Positions 16,296-23,743 of a stretch of DNA of 43,757 nt are shown in pieces. The stretch lies in the IMG/VR virus record IMGVR_UViG_3300046010_009046, positions 1 through 43,757 of that record, one strand, 5' to 3'. Source of the DNA: a virus. Position 1 is the stretch's first letter; every line of letters starts with the position of its first letter. The translations under genes were made by a program, and so were the position numbers. Under the pieces are notes generated by a model that was not told the origin of the DNA, ran no database searches, and saw nothing but the letters and a program-made list of their open reading frames with translations.

Positions 16296-16722
16296 TGATT
16301 ACACAAATTTCACAATTCAGTATGATAATGTGATAAACGCAAAATGGTGTCTTGAATCTACTACAAATCTTGCAAAAAAGATCAAGAATCAGGGTTATAT
16401 CCTTACTTCTGAATACATTAAACAACTGTCTGAGGAAGACATCAGTCATTTGATGAATCTGACGAAAAATCAGAATAGTAGTGATTTTTCCGAACTTGTT
16501 ATCATCTCTGAGATGTTGTGTAATGCCGAAGGTCTTGAGTTTTCGGCTTCAGATGAACAGGCGGCTAATAGGCTTAATATTTTTCTTGGATTCCTAACTC
16601 TGGAAACTCTTTTCAGAAAAGGACTGATTGAGCTTTATTATGAGAATATGTCTTTTGGAGATGAATACAAGCAACTTAAAATCGCAAACCTTATAAAAAG
16701 AGATTATGATGGAAGCGTATGA
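16288..16722 (+). CDS. Hypothetical protein
   Basis: A 144-residue, mainly helical acidic protein starting inside the last codons of the previous gene, with ribosome site AAGGAG at 16275. No motif recognised. Its last codons overlap the next start. Confidence 0.6.
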   Translation: MNNDYTNFTIQYDNVINAKWCLESTTNLAKKIKNQGYILTSEYIKQLSEEDISHLMNLTKNQNSSDFSELVIISEMLCNAEGLEFSASDEQAANRLNIFLGFLTLETLFRKGLIELYYENMSFGDEYKQLKIANLIKRDYDGSV

Positions 16723-17122
16723 TAATGATTTGATACACAGGCTTAGAAAGAGGGCTGAAATTCGAAGATCTATTAAAGACCGAAAATCGGTTCAGGAAGG
16801 AAAGCCTGATAGAATTTCGGATTTATTGGAAGAAGCTGCCGATTCCCTTGAGGTGTATCAATCATTTTCTGTTCATGTGCAGAAAAATGAGACAGATGAA
16901 GACCTTAGAAAAAAAGTCCTTGACATTTGGGATAGGGTTGAGGGAAAATCTAACTCTTCGGTTGTAACTCACACTAGACAGGTGATCGTTGATAGAATTC
17001 TTCCAATTCTAAAAACCACAATCAACGAATGCTCTGCTAAGGTGTCTGATTTTTCAGATAGAAGAATTCCCGCTTCTGAGTATTCGGATAGACTAAGAAA
17101 ATTTTTCGGTGTGAAAGAATAA
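16709..17122 (+). CDS. Conserved phage protein (RKSVQEGKPDRI motif)
   Basis: A 137-residue helical protein. The N-terminal part DLIHRLRKRAEIRRSIKDRK, then SVQEGKPDRISDLLEEAADS, is a motif seen in many small phage proteins of unknown role. ATG at 16706 directly before is an equal alternative start. The end KFFGVKE recalls the HFGVE end of the MNERI family, which may be chance. Confidence 0.65.
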   Translation: MEAYDNDLIHRLRKRAEIRRSIKDRKSVQEGKPDRISDLLEEAADSLEVYQSFSVHVQKNETDEDLRKKVLDIWDRVEGKSNSSVVTHTRQVIVDRILPILKTTINECSAKVSDFSDRRIPASEYSDRLRKFFGVKE

Positions 17123-17138
17123 AAATAGGAGACTATAA

Positions 17139-17516
17139 ATGTCAAAAATTGTTGATGCTATTATGTATTTTGATACAGGTGAAAGGAGAGTTTTAAATAA
17201 ACGATTTGGTACTCCTTTGTTCCATGAAACTGTAGATATTAAATCTGACTATTCAGACTATTCAACTAATGATTACATACAAAAAGTATATAGAATTGAA
17301 GTAAAGCTTGGTAATACTTGTTTGCTGAATGAAGAACAATTAGACTATATTAACGAAGCGGTAAAGAGAACAAAGAACCAAGTTGTTGAAGCTATTTTTG
17401 GTGAATTTCGTGAAGATTTTCGTATGATTGAAAGAGCAATTTACGAACATGATTTCAATAAAGCAGGACAACTTCTCTATAAATTTGAATATAAAATGTT
17501 TAATGTAGGAGAATGA
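17139..17516 (+). CDS. Hypothetical protein
   Basis: A 125-residue protein with ATAGGAG upstream. It contains YSDYSTNDYIQKVYRIEVKL and a helical C-terminal half. No family recognised. Confidence 0.6.
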   Translation: MSKIVDAIMYFDTGERRVLNKRFGTPLFHETVDIKSDYSDYSTNDYIQKVYRIEVKLGNTCLLNEEQLDYINEAVKRTKNQVVEAIFGEFREDFRMIERAIYEHDFNKAGQLLYKFEYKMFNVGE

Positions 17517-17518
17517 CA

Positions 17519-17749
17519 ATGGATGGTGTTGAAATGATCAAGCGAGAAAATTTTGAATCGATGGTTCTGGATAACTTTAGGATTAAGAATTTGGAATTAA
17601 ATCATCGTGGAGAGTATCAAGAACCAGAAATCGAAGACCACTGGCAAACATTTCAAGAGGGTTGGGATTTTGCCATTAGCTTTATTCGTAATAGAACCAA
17701 TCCACAATATACTGACATCAAAAGTGATGGAAAAAGAGATCCAAGATGA
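17519..17749 (+). CDS. Hypothetical protein
   Basis: A 76-residue protein. ATG at 17519 is chosen because AGGAG (17507-17511) is seven bases away; ATG at 17513 would leave only one base. The segment EDHWQTFQEGWDFAISFIRN resembles short phage proteins with an F-EGWD-A sequence, but I cannot name it. Four-base overlap with the next gene. Confidence 0.55.
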   Translation: MDGVEMIKRENFESMVLDNFRIKNLELNHRGEYQEPEIEDHWQTFQEGWDFAISFIRNRTNPQYTDIKSDGKRDPR

Positions 17750-17955
17750 CTGACGAAGAAGAAGATTATGATGCTGTCGTTGATGTTCTCACCAAACATA
17801 AAGAAAAGCTTTGGGAAATGACTAAGCGAAATCTAGAAAATGAATTTATAGGATTCAACATCATGGACGACATTAGACTCAAACAGATTGGTGAGATGGA
17901 AGAATGTATCGCTATGTGGAAAGATCACAAAAAGAGTTCTGCTTCAGATGGTTGA
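17746..17955 (+). CDS. Hypothetical acidic protein
   Basis: A 69-residue acidic helical protein (EEDYDAVVDVLTKHKEKLWE). No family recognised. Overlaps by ATGA with the previous gene and by eight bases with the next. Confidence 0.55.
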   Translation: MTDEEEDYDAVVDVLTKHKEKLWEMTKRNLENEFIGFNIMDDIRLKQIGEMEECIAMWKDHKKSSASDG

Positions 17956-18148
17956 AATTACTTCATATATTCTTTACGTTTGGACTGCTATTTTCATTTC
18001 AGCCGCAGAAGTCAGATATGAATGGAAACCTATCGGAGAATTTCACTCAACTTCTTCTGATAAAGTTTCAGCTAAAATGAAATGTGAAAATGCAGCTAAA
18101 AGATTGGAAATTCCTCCTATTATCTATGAGTGCATTCGATCTCGTTGA
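17948..18148 (+). CDS. Hypothetical exported or membrane-anchored protein
   Basis: A 66-residue protein with a hydrophobic start (MVEITSYILYVWTAIFISAA) that could be a signal peptide or anchor, followed by a charged part with two Cys. ATG at 17948 sits just before the previous stop. No ribosome site is obvious, so coupling is likely. Confidence 0.5.
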   Translation: MVEITSYILYVWTAIFISAAEVRYEWKPIGEFHSTSSDKVSAKMKCENAAKRLEIPPIIYECIRSR

Positions 18149-18150
18149 AT

Positions 18151-18199
18151 GTTGTTTTTAAGCAACACTCTTGACTTTTGATTCTGAGAGGGTTAGAAT
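18151..18199 (+). promoter_or_regulatory. A-block element and sigma70-like promoter
   Basis: GTTGTTTTTAAGCAAC (18151-18166), then ACTC and -35 TTGACT (18171), 17-base spacer, -10 TAGAAT (18194). It drives the 18226 gene. The first of the recurring gene-boundary promoters. Confidence 0.75.
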
Positions 18200-18225
18200 C
18201 TAGTCTACTTCTTCAGGGAGATTAA

Positions 18226-18408
18226 ATGATTAAAGCTATTGTGTTTTTTTGCCTAATTTGTTGGGTGGTTGGAATTGTTTACTTTGGATTTCATCATCTT
18301 TACGATAAAAAAGATCAAATGATGAAAATCCTTAAAGTGGCACTACTTTCATTCTTTATCATTTTGGTTGGATTGATCGTTACCTATTTCTTTACTGAAA
18401 TATTTTAG
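18226..18408 (+). CDS. Small two-pass membrane protein
   Basis: A 60-residue protein with hydrophobic segments at about 3-22 and 38-58 separated by a charged loop (HHLYDKKDQMMK). Good site AGGGAG before ATG and its own promoter. No family recognised. Confidence 0.65.
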   Translation: MIKAIVFFCLICWVVGIVYFGFHHLYDKKDQMMKILKVALLSFFIILVGLIVTYFFTEIF

Positions 18409-18424
18409 GAGACGTTAAATGTAG
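18407..18424 (+). other. Start-stop minigene (ATG TAG) behind a strong ribosome site
   Basis: AGGAG (18407-18411) is followed at ideal seven-base spacing by ATG (18419) and immediately TAG. A second ATG-TGA lies at 18430. No longer frame can start here. It may be a deletion scar, or a minigene like those known in lambda that tie up peptidyl-tRNA. Confidence 0.4.
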
Positions 18425-18480
18425 TAATATGTGATTTTTTTCAAAACTTGATATTCTCAACTTAAAAATGGAGCTAAAAT

Positions 18481-19326
18481 ATGTTCAATAAAACTGTCAC
18501 TAAACCCAATCCTTTCAATAAAATCTTTTACGCAACTGCTGCAATCGCGACTATTGCATTTATTGCTAGTGTGGTATCTCTTGGCTTCACTCGTATCGAA
18601 ACTGGCGAGGTCGGTGTTCGTGTTGGATGGGATAAACAAATCAAACCGGGCGAACTTAAACCGGGAAGCTTTAATCAAAGCTTTATCGGAAGCGTTCTGT
18701 CTTTCCCTGTTAAAGATGTCAATGTTCAGATCGAAAACATGACTCCTGTTGCAAAAGATAATTCTACAATGAAGGATCTTGATGTTACAGTTGTTTATAA
18801 TCTGAATCCCGATCAAGTCGCCGAGCTTTACAGCACGAAAAATCGAGCCTTTCACGCTGAAACTAAAGGTGACATTTATCTGATGTATAATTACGTCGTT
18901 CAAAATACTCGAAATGCTCTGTATAAAGCCGCTCGAAAATACGACGCACTTGACATGGCAGATAATCGTTCTGATATGGAGAATTTCGTAAAAGAAGAAA
19001 TCACTCGAAATCTTGCAGAAGAGAAACTTGACGGTTCGATTACAATTAGCCAAGTTCTGATTCGAAACGTTGTTCCGGCTGATTCGGTTGTTGCTAGCGC
19101 AAATGAGCTTGTTCGTGCTAAAAATGAGCTGAAGCAGAAAGAGATTGAAGTTAAAACTGCCGAAGCTGAAGCTCGTCGTATGGCCGCTCTTGCGAACAAT
19201 AGCGCAAGTTCGATTGCCTTCATGCAAGCTCAAGCAGCACTTAACATCTCTGAAGGTATCAAGAACGGTAAGGTTCAAACTATCGTCGTTCCCGCTAACT
19301 TCAATGCTCTCATGATGTCGAAATAA
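18481..19326 (+). CDS. SPFH / prohibitin-like (Band 7) membrane protein
   Basis: A 281-residue protein. A transmembrane segment at about 15-37 is followed by an SPFH domain: TRIETGEVGVRVGWDKQI, SFPVKDVNVQIENM, DLDVTVVYNLNPDQVAELYS, then a helical stalk with EANELVRAKNEL-type heptads rich in A, E and K (about 205-260). Cellular relatives form membrane-bound ring assemblies that scaffold proteases and respiratory complexes. In phages such proteins occur without settled function; membrane protection or superinfection exclusion is a guess. GGAGC precedes the ATG. Codon use is more GC-rich than its neighbours. Confidence 0.88.
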   Translation: MFNKTVTKPNPFNKIFYATAAIATIAFIASVVSLGFTRIETGEVGVRVGWDKQIKPGELKPGSFNQSFIGSVLSFPVKDVNVQIENMTPVAKDNSTMKDLDVTVVYNLNPDQVAELYSTKNRAFHAETKGDIYLMYNYVVQNTRNALYKAARKYDALDMADNRSDMENFVKEEITRNLAEEKLDGSITISQVLIRNVVPADSVVASANELVRAKNELKQKEIEVKTAEAEARRMAALANNSASSIAFMQAQAALNISEGIKNGKVQTIVVPANFNALMMSK

Positions 19327-19685
19327 TGAAACCATTTCTCCACAGTAGGATTCACGCAAAGAAGTACGGTGGAACACCCGACGACTATGCGGATATTGAT
19401 GACTTTATCGATTCTTCAAAGCAAGCAGTAGCAGATGTAAGGCACCGAACTCTTCTTCATTCTGCATTTGGTTGTTTTATTGTTGAGAAAGTCTTTGGTC
19501 GAACGCGAACTAATTCCGAAGGTAAAGTTTACTCTCCAAGAGATATCGCTGAAGACCATATCATTCAAGATCTGGGGTTTATTCCTACTGTGGAGAAATA
19601 TCTTAATAACATGACAATTCAGCCTTGGATGTCTGGGACTGAAAAAAAGAAAGTAACCCGTAAATCTATTAAACTTGAGGATTAA
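19326..19685 (+). CDS. DUF6915-like protein
   Basis: A 119-residue protein starting in the stop of the SPFH gene (TAATG). It reads HSRIHAKKYGGTPDDYADID, then DFIDSSKQAVADVRHRTLLH, FGCFIVEKVFG, AEDHIIQDLGFIPTVEKYL and PWMSG. This matches small conserved proteins I know as DUF6915 (H...KWGG..DDY..I...D.SK....D.RHR...H). The His and Asp cluster suggests a metal site. Function unknown. Confidence 0.75.
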   Translation: MKPFLHSRIHAKKYGGTPDDYADIDDFIDSSKQAVADVRHRTLLHSAFGCFIVEKVFGRTRTNSEGKVYSPRDIAEDHIIQDLGFIPTVEKYLNNMTIQPWMSGTEKKKVTRKSIKLED

Positions 19686-19692
19686 AAATATC

Positions 19693-20193
19693 ATGGACGA
19701 AACTATCATTCAAAAAATTGATGATCTGCAAAATGAATTTGCCGAACAAAAGCAAAAATTTACCGAAAAGATGAAATCTGCTTTTAAGGAATATACTGCC
19801 GAATTTTTCAAAGCAAATCCCTCTATCAAATGTGTTGTATGGGGACAATACACTCCATATTTTAATGACGGTGAAGAATGCATCTTTTCAGTACACGAAC
19901 CACACTTCTCTAATGCCACCGGAGAAGAGATTGATAACGTCACTTTTTACGGTGGATACGAAGGTGAAGATGATGGTGTTTGGTCCTTTTCTACATATGA
20001 GCTTGGGCGAACTAAACTAAAAGGATTTGATTTTATGAGTGGTCTTGACATTAACAAGGGATCGATCATCAATTTCGCTTCTCTGATTCAAAGCGACTAT
20101 ATGAGTGAAATTATGCTTCAAACTTTCGGTGATCATTGTAAAGTGATTGCAACAGAGGATGGGTTTGAAATCGAAGAACATGAGCACGATTGA
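19693..20193 (+). CDS. Conserved phage protein of unknown function
   Basis: A 166-residue acidic protein. An N-terminal coiled coil (IIQKIDDLQNEFAEQKQKFT) precedes a domain with CVVWGQYTPYFNDGEECIFS and VHEPHF. The WxQYTPYFNDGxxC segment recurs in phage proteins of unknown role. The end is rich in E, D and H. Confidence 0.65.
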   Translation: MDETIIQKIDDLQNEFAEQKQKFTEKMKSAFKEYTAEFFKANPSIKCVVWGQYTPYFNDGEECIFSVHEPHFSNATGEEIDNVTFYGGYEGEDDGVWSFSTYELGRTKLKGFDFMSGLDINKGSIINFASLIQSDYMSEIMLQTFGDHCKVIATEDGFEIEEHEHD

Positions 20194-20213
20194 TAAAGAA
20201 AAGGGGAATTCAA

Positions 20214-20405
20214 ATGGGAACCAAGTTTGAAATTGATCAAGAAACTGCCGATAGGATTACAGTTCTAAATCTCAAACAATATCTTAAATTTCTTGAGAAT
20301 GAATTGGTTGAACATCATAAAGGCGATACTCTGCATCCTGAAGACGTAGTATCTTCCATTAAAGCTATTGATTGTCTAAAATTTATCATTTCTCATTATG
20401 AATGA
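20214..20405 (+). CDS. Conserved small T4-like phage protein
   Basis: A 63-residue helical protein. ATG at 20214 has AGGGG about eight bases upstream and is preferred to an in-frame alternative at 20190. ITVLNLKQYLKFLENELVEH and HPEDVVSSIKAIDCLK match a short protein type I recall in T4-like aquatic phages. Function unknown. Confidence 0.6.
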   Translation: MGTKFEIDQETADRITVLNLKQYLKFLENELVEHHKGDTLHPEDVVSSIKAIDCLKFIISHYE

Positions 20406-20736
20406 AAAACCCAAAGCCCTGCGGCTGGCTGATCAAATGCTGCATTATTGGGACGAGCGCGGCCCAGATGCGACAGAGGTCGCAGCCGAACTGCGCCGGT
20501 TACACGAGGAACATATTGAAGACCAGAACGTCATCAATGTCTGGCGCGGAAGGACGTTGCGTGCAGAACAGCAGCGCGACGAACTGCTGAAGGCGTTGGA
20601 AGATCTTGTCGAAATAGTTGAAGACGCAATTTCGCAACGGAGCGCGAAAGATCTCGACAGCTTCACGCTTCAGCCCGCCCGCGCCGTCTGCGACAACCTA
20701 ATCATCCGCATCCGAGCGAGAGGAGAGAAAAAATGA
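20398..20736 (+). CDS. Foreign-looking GC-rich helical protein
   Basis: A 112-residue protein (PKALRLADQMLHYW, TEVAAELRRLHEEH, AEQQRDELLKALEDLVEIVE). The LADQL...AAELRRLH arrangement is common in small phage proteins of high-GC proteobacterial phages, of unknown role. From about 20405 to 20725 the DNA is clearly richer in G and C than everything around it, with codons such as CGC, GCG and CTG. It is probably a recent acquisition. Four-base overlaps link it to both neighbours. Confidence 0.7.
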   Translation: MNEKPKALRLADQMLHYWDERGPDATEVAAELRRLHEEHIEDQNVINVWRGRTLRAEQQRDELLKALEDLVEIVEDAISQRSAKDLDSFTLQPARAVCDNLIIRIRARGEKK

Positions 20737-21008
20737 CAAGAATGGACATTATTAAGTTGGCGCAGATGATTTATGGAACCAAAGCAACTGAGCAGGAAAT
20801 ACGCTTCGCCACTCTCATTGCCGAAGCGGTTCGTGAGGAGTGTATAGAGAAAACAGGAGAATTTGCAAGAAAGTGGTGGTCAATTCATTGTGCCACTAAT
20901 AAGAATTTGGAAATTACACGCAAAGCACATGACGATTTCTGTATTTTACAAATCGAAATCCGAAAAATGGTACGGATTCCTCTAGACGATGAAAATCTAA
21001 AAAAATAG
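20733..21008 (+). CDS. Hypothetical phage protein
   Basis: A 91-residue protein. The segment TEQEIRFATLIAEAVREECI resembles the -EIERFAALVAAAERE-C- motif of many small phage proteins. Function unknown. It ends just before an A-block promoter. Confidence 0.6.
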   Translation: MTRMDIIKLAQMIYGTKATEQEIRFATLIAEAVREECIEKTGEFARKWWSIHCATNKNLEITRKAHDDFCILQIEIRKMVRIPLDDENLKK

Positions 21009-21015
21009 TTTCGTT

Positions 21016-21064
21016 GTTGTAAAAAAACAACAGGATTGACAGGTCATATAAGTCACTTTATAAT
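21016..21064 (+). promoter_or_regulatory. A-block element and sigma70-like promoter
   Basis: GTTGTAAAAAAACAAC (21016-21031) forms a perfect five-base-pair stem with an A loop; then AGGA, TTGACA (21036), 17-base spacer, TATAAT (21059). Both hexamers are consensus. It drives the 21095 gene. Confidence 0.85.
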
Positions 21065-21094
21065 ACCAACATACAAAATCAAAAGGGGTGTGTT

Positions 21095-21529
21095 ATGCCA
21101 GATTTTACTGTGAAAATTAATGTTCCTGAAAATTTCATTAAAATGATTGCTTCGGACTTTTTTCATCATTTGTTTAATATCATTATTAATGATCATGATT
21201 TTAAAGTTTATTCTTTGTCTGGTCTACGCAAAGAAGAGCTTATTGAAGCTTTGGTTAATAATGAAATTTTTCAAAACAAAATTCTTATGGAAGTTTTCCA
21301 TAGAGGAAACTCAGTCATCGAAAGCGATGAATTTTGGGAGCATACTGATGTCGTTGTTTTTAATGACACCCTTTGCTCTGATATCCCCGAATATGCGAGT
21401 CTCTTTGAATGGCTAAAAGAGTGCGAAAAAATTGTCGATGACAGTGTAAAAACTGACATTGATTGCGCCCAAGCTATGCAAATTCTTAAGAACGCCGGAT
21501 TCAAAATCATTCGTGAAGAGGCTGTTTAA
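21095..21529 (+). CDS. Hypothetical protein
   Basis: A 144-residue acidic protein with AAAGGGG before ATG. It begins PDFTVKINVPENFIKMIASD and has a helical C-terminus. It is the first gene behind the promoter at 21036. No family recognised. Confidence 0.6.
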   Translation: MPDFTVKINVPENFIKMIASDFFHHLFNIIINDHDFKVYSLSGLRKEELIEALVNNEIFQNKILMEVFHRGNSVIESDEFWEHTDVVVFNDTLCSDIPEYASLFEWLKECEKIVDDSVKTDIDCAQAMQILKNAGFKIIREEAV

Positions 21530-21531
21530 TA

Positions 21532-21699
21532 ATGGTTCTAATTCATCTTATCTTTGCTGTAACTTGCATATATATTGCCGGTCAAGAAAGTGAACAATAC
21601 AAAAACACCAAACAGAAAAAATCACTATATTGGTCTATCTTTAGTTTGATGGTTGGTTTGGTTCATATACTTGCAATGATAGAATTAGCATCAAAATAA
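21532..21699 (+). CDS. Small two-pass membrane protein
   Basis: A 55-residue protein with two hydrophobic segments (VLIHLIFAVTCIYIAG and IFSLMVGLVHILAMI) and a lysine-rich loop. The ATG directly follows the previous stop. No family recognised. Confidence 0.55.
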   Translation: MVLIHLIFAVTCIYIAGQESEQYKNTKQKKSLYWSIFSLMVGLVHILAMIELASK

Positions 21700-21716
21700 A
21701 CTTTTGGAATTTAATA

Positions 21717-21875
21717 ATGAAATATTTCTTTAAGTCCCAATTCAATTTTTTTGATATGATACTTGTTGTTCTATCAGTACCACTTTCAGAAGTTCTAGGG
21801 TGGTGGACTCTCCTTTTTATGGTTCTCGGTGCTGCATTAAGTGCTGTAGTTAGCCAAAAGCTGGGAGTTCTTTAA
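21717..21875 (+). CDS. Small membrane protein
   Basis: A 52-residue protein, hydrophobic through most of its length (DMILVVLSVPLSEVLGWW, LLFMVLGAALSAVVS). ATG has weak GGAAT upstream. The stop overlaps the next start (TAATG). No family recognised. Confidence 0.55.
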   Translation: MKYFFKSQFNFFDMILVVLSVPLSEVLGWWTLLFMVLGAALSAVVSQKLGVL

Positions 21876-22102
21876 TGACTCATTATCTGTACGTTCCTAT
21901 TATGCCTTATGGTTCCGCCCGTCGAAAGATCATCATGGATTGGTTTAACACCCACCCTGATGGCGAATACTATGTGAATTGTAAGCATCGACCACAAATG
22001 AAAGACGATCCTGATTTGCGGCGACTTGTTCGTGTTGGGTTTCTTAAGGTAAAACGAACTGGAACACGAACAAGCAGAAAAACTTATTTGGTGAAGGCAT
22101 AA
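21875..22102 (+). CDS. Small basic protein, possibly DNA-binding
   Basis: A 75-residue basic protein. The C-terminal half (LRRLVRVGFLKVKRTGTRTS) looks like the recognition helix and wing of a winged-helix fold, and RKIIMDWFNTHPDG could be its first helices. This is suggestive only. Confidence 0.55.
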   Translation: MTHYLYVPIMPYGSARRKIIMDWFNTHPDGEYYVNCKHRPQMKDDPDLRRLVRVGFLKVKRTGTRTSRKTYLVKA

Positions 22103-22103
22103 T

Positions 22104-22310
22104 ATGAACAAACGAATTCAAGAACTTAAAATTCAGGCTTGTAAATGGGCAAGCAAAAATGTATCATCTGCTGAATATGAAAACGCCGCTGACCAAAAGT
22201 TCGTCGAGTTGATTGTAGAAGAATGTTCTACAATTTGGGCTACTTCAAACTACAATGATGATCTGGACATTATGTTCAAACAGCATTTCGGAATTAATTG
22301 TGATGACTAA
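22104..22310 (+). CDS. MNERI-family protein
   Basis: A 68-residue member of the dispersed family: MNKRIQELKIQAC, a variable middle, QKFVELIVEECSTIW and the end FKQHFGINCDD. The family plan is a short N-terminal helix, a variable linker, KFAELIVREC, and HFGVE. The function is not known; the conserved Cys and acidic residues are constant across copies. This copy is among the most diverged. Confidence 0.65.
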   Translation: MNKRIQELKIQACKWASKNVSSAEYENAADQKFVELIVEECSTIWATSNYNDDLDIMFKQHFGINCDD

Positions 22311-22518
22311 AATTATAATAGATCGCAAAGTGATAGAGGACGCTTTAGATGCATTAGTATGGATTTCGAATTGCTATGTCGGAGACGATGACGATGTGGG
22401 TGAATGCGCCTCTTGCGGTGAACGTAGCTATAAACCTCATGCCCCTGACTGTAAAAAGCAAAATTCCATCATTGCGTTGCGAACCACACTAGAACAAGCA
22501 GAAAAATTTATTTGGTAA
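22303..22518 (+). CDS. Small protein with a CxxC...H...C zinc-type motif
   Basis: A 71-residue protein starting in the end of the previous gene (ATGA overlap region). GECASCGERSYKPHAPDCKK has the CxxC-x-HxPDC pattern found in many small phage proteins, likely a zinc knuckle; the rest is helical. Function unknown. Confidence 0.65.
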   Translation: MTKIIIDRKVIEDALDALVWISNCYVGDDDDVGECASCGERSYKPHAPDCKKQNSIIALRTTLEQAEKFIW

Positions 22519-22527
22519 AGGCATAAT

Positions 22528-22578
22528 ATGAACGAACGAATCCAAGAACTTGCTGAACAGGAAATTGAAGATATATGA
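22528..22578 (+). pseudogene. Truncated MNERI-family remnant
   Basis: A 16-codon frame (MNERIQELAEQEIEDI) that begins exactly like the family and stops. The core and HFGVE end are missing. Its last bases hold the start of the next gene, so it may survive as a translational leader. Confidence 0.65.
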
Positions 22579-22712
22579 CTGTAATACAACTAATCGAGTT
22601 ACTTCAAAAACAAGACCCAAATGCTAGGGTATTCTTTATGAGTCCATATGATCCCGAGGAACATTCAGTTGATGAAGTAGTTGATAATGACGGATCAGTT
22701 CTTTTACTATAA
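22575..22712 (+). CDS. Small hypothetical protein
   Basis: A 45-residue protein (MTVIQLIELLQKQDPNARVF, then FMSPYDPEEHSVDEVV). The LIELLQKxDPNARV start is common in small phage proteins of unknown function. ATGA overlap with the preceding remnant. Confidence 0.6.
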   Translation: MTVIQLIELLQKQDPNARVFFMSPYDPEEHSVDEVVDNDGSVLLL

Positions 22713-22731
22713 GAAACTTTGGAGTTGAATA

Positions 22732-23097
22732 ATGAATGATACACTCTGGCTAATGTTGGCACTGTTTAGCAAACATTTCATTATAGATTTTCCTTTGCAG
22801 AATAGGTTTCAGTGGAGCAATAAAGGCACCTACGGACATCCGGGTGGTATTCTTCACGCAGGTCTTCATGGACTGGGAACATATCTGTGTTTTGTTTGGT
22901 ATACTCCTGTCGCGGCAATCTATTTCTTCTTAGCAGATATGTTTATCCACTATCATATTGATTGGGCCAAGATGAATTTCAACAAACGGTTAGGTTGGGG
23001 ACCAAATACGCACGAACAGTTTTGGTGGCTGTTGGGATTGGATCAATTCTTACACGCTCTTACATACATTGGATTGGTGGCATTGGTGACAACATGA
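22732..23097 (+). CDS. DUF3307-like membrane protein
   Basis: A 121-residue protein with several hydrophobic segments and conserved His, Asp and Trp residues: FSKHFIIDFPLQNRFQWSNK, GGILHAGLHGLGTYL, DMFIHYHIDWAKM and LLGLDQFLHALTYIG. This is the DUF3307 pattern (H--DF-LQ, H---H, H--ID, D---H). In bacteria and phages this family is a membrane protein of unknown function. The Hxx arrangement suggests metal binding within the membrane. Confidence 0.78.
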   Translation: MNDTLWLMLALFSKHFIIDFPLQNRFQWSNKGTYGHPGGILHAGLHGLGTYLCFVWYTPVAAIYFFLADMFIHYHIDWAKMNFNKRLGWGPNTHEQFWWLLGLDQFLHALTYIGLVALVTT

Positions 23098-23393
23098 ACG
23101 AACGAATTCAAGAATCAGATCGTAAATTACTTGAATACGCCGCGAAGGCGGCGGGTGAGTGGCCCAGCCCAGAGCCGTTTGAGCATGTACTTGCTAGGTG
23201 GAACCCCCTCACCGACGACGGCGCTGCGCTGCGGTTGGCGGTGCGCTGCGCTCAACGGTTCGGGTTCTACCGATTCATGCGGGCTTGGTTGATTGCTATG
23301 GCGACCGAACAGGGTGATCCATCCGACCCCCTTGCCGCCACCCGCCGCGCCATCACCCGTGCAGCGGCTGAGATTGGAAGGAATATGAAATGA
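23094..23393 (+). CDS. Chimera: MNERI start fused to DUF2591/NinX-like body
   Basis: A 99-residue protein. The first seven or so residues (MNERIQE) are the MNERI family start; then SDRKLLEYAAKAAG, WNPLTDDGAALRLAVRCAQR and ATRRAITRAAAEIGRNMK follow the DUF2591/NinX plan. The body DNA (about 23140-23380) is much richer in G and C than its surroundings and has CGC/GCC codons. Function unknown. It overlaps by ATGA at both ends. Confidence 0.7.
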   Translation: MNERIQESDRKLLEYAAKAAGEWPSPEPFEHVLARWNPLTDDGAALRLAVRCAQRFGFYRFMRAWLIAMATEQGDPSDPLAATRRAITRAAAEIGRNMK

Positions 23394-23740
23394 ATGAACG
23401 AATCCAAGAACTTGCTAATCAAGCAGAAGAAGTTGTATTCTATAGTCCTAGCACTGGTAAAGAAACCAAACAACTAAATTTGGAAAAATTCGCCGAATTG
23501 ATTGTTCGTGAATTGGTGTCAAAATTTGAAGTTGAAGGTAATAGTGATTATATCTACCATAACGAGGCTAACAATTGGGGTGTTATTACGATAAGACACT
23601 TCGTTGACGGCGATCCGAAACAAATGTGTGGCGAAGAGGTTCAAGCGGAGTACACCGATAAAATTTGTGGCACTGGTCGCTATCGACTGAACGAAAAGTT
23701 TGTTGAGCATCTTATGAAAGAATATTTTGGAGTTGAATGA
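23390..23740 (+). CDS. MNERI-family protein with long insertion
   Basis: A 116-residue member: MNERIQELANQAEEVVF, LEKFAELIVRELVSKF and the end LMKEYFGVE. The usual Cys after RE is replaced by Leu, and about 40 extra residues (SDYIYHNEANNWGVITIRHF onward) lie before the end. Overlaps the chimera gene by ATGA. Confidence 0.65.
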   Translation: MNERIQELANQAEEVVFYSPSTGKETKQLNLEKFAELIVRELVSKFEVEGNSDYIYHNEANNWGVITIRHFVDGDPKQMCGEEVQAEYTDKICGTGRYRLNEKFVEHLMKEYFGVE

Positions 23741-23743
23741 ATA

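Noticed and set aside
18457-19377. A 306-codon minus-strand frame opposite the SPFH gene
   Set aside because: The + strand frame has clear SPFH motifs, a membrane anchor and a ribosome site. The reverse frame comes from codon bias.
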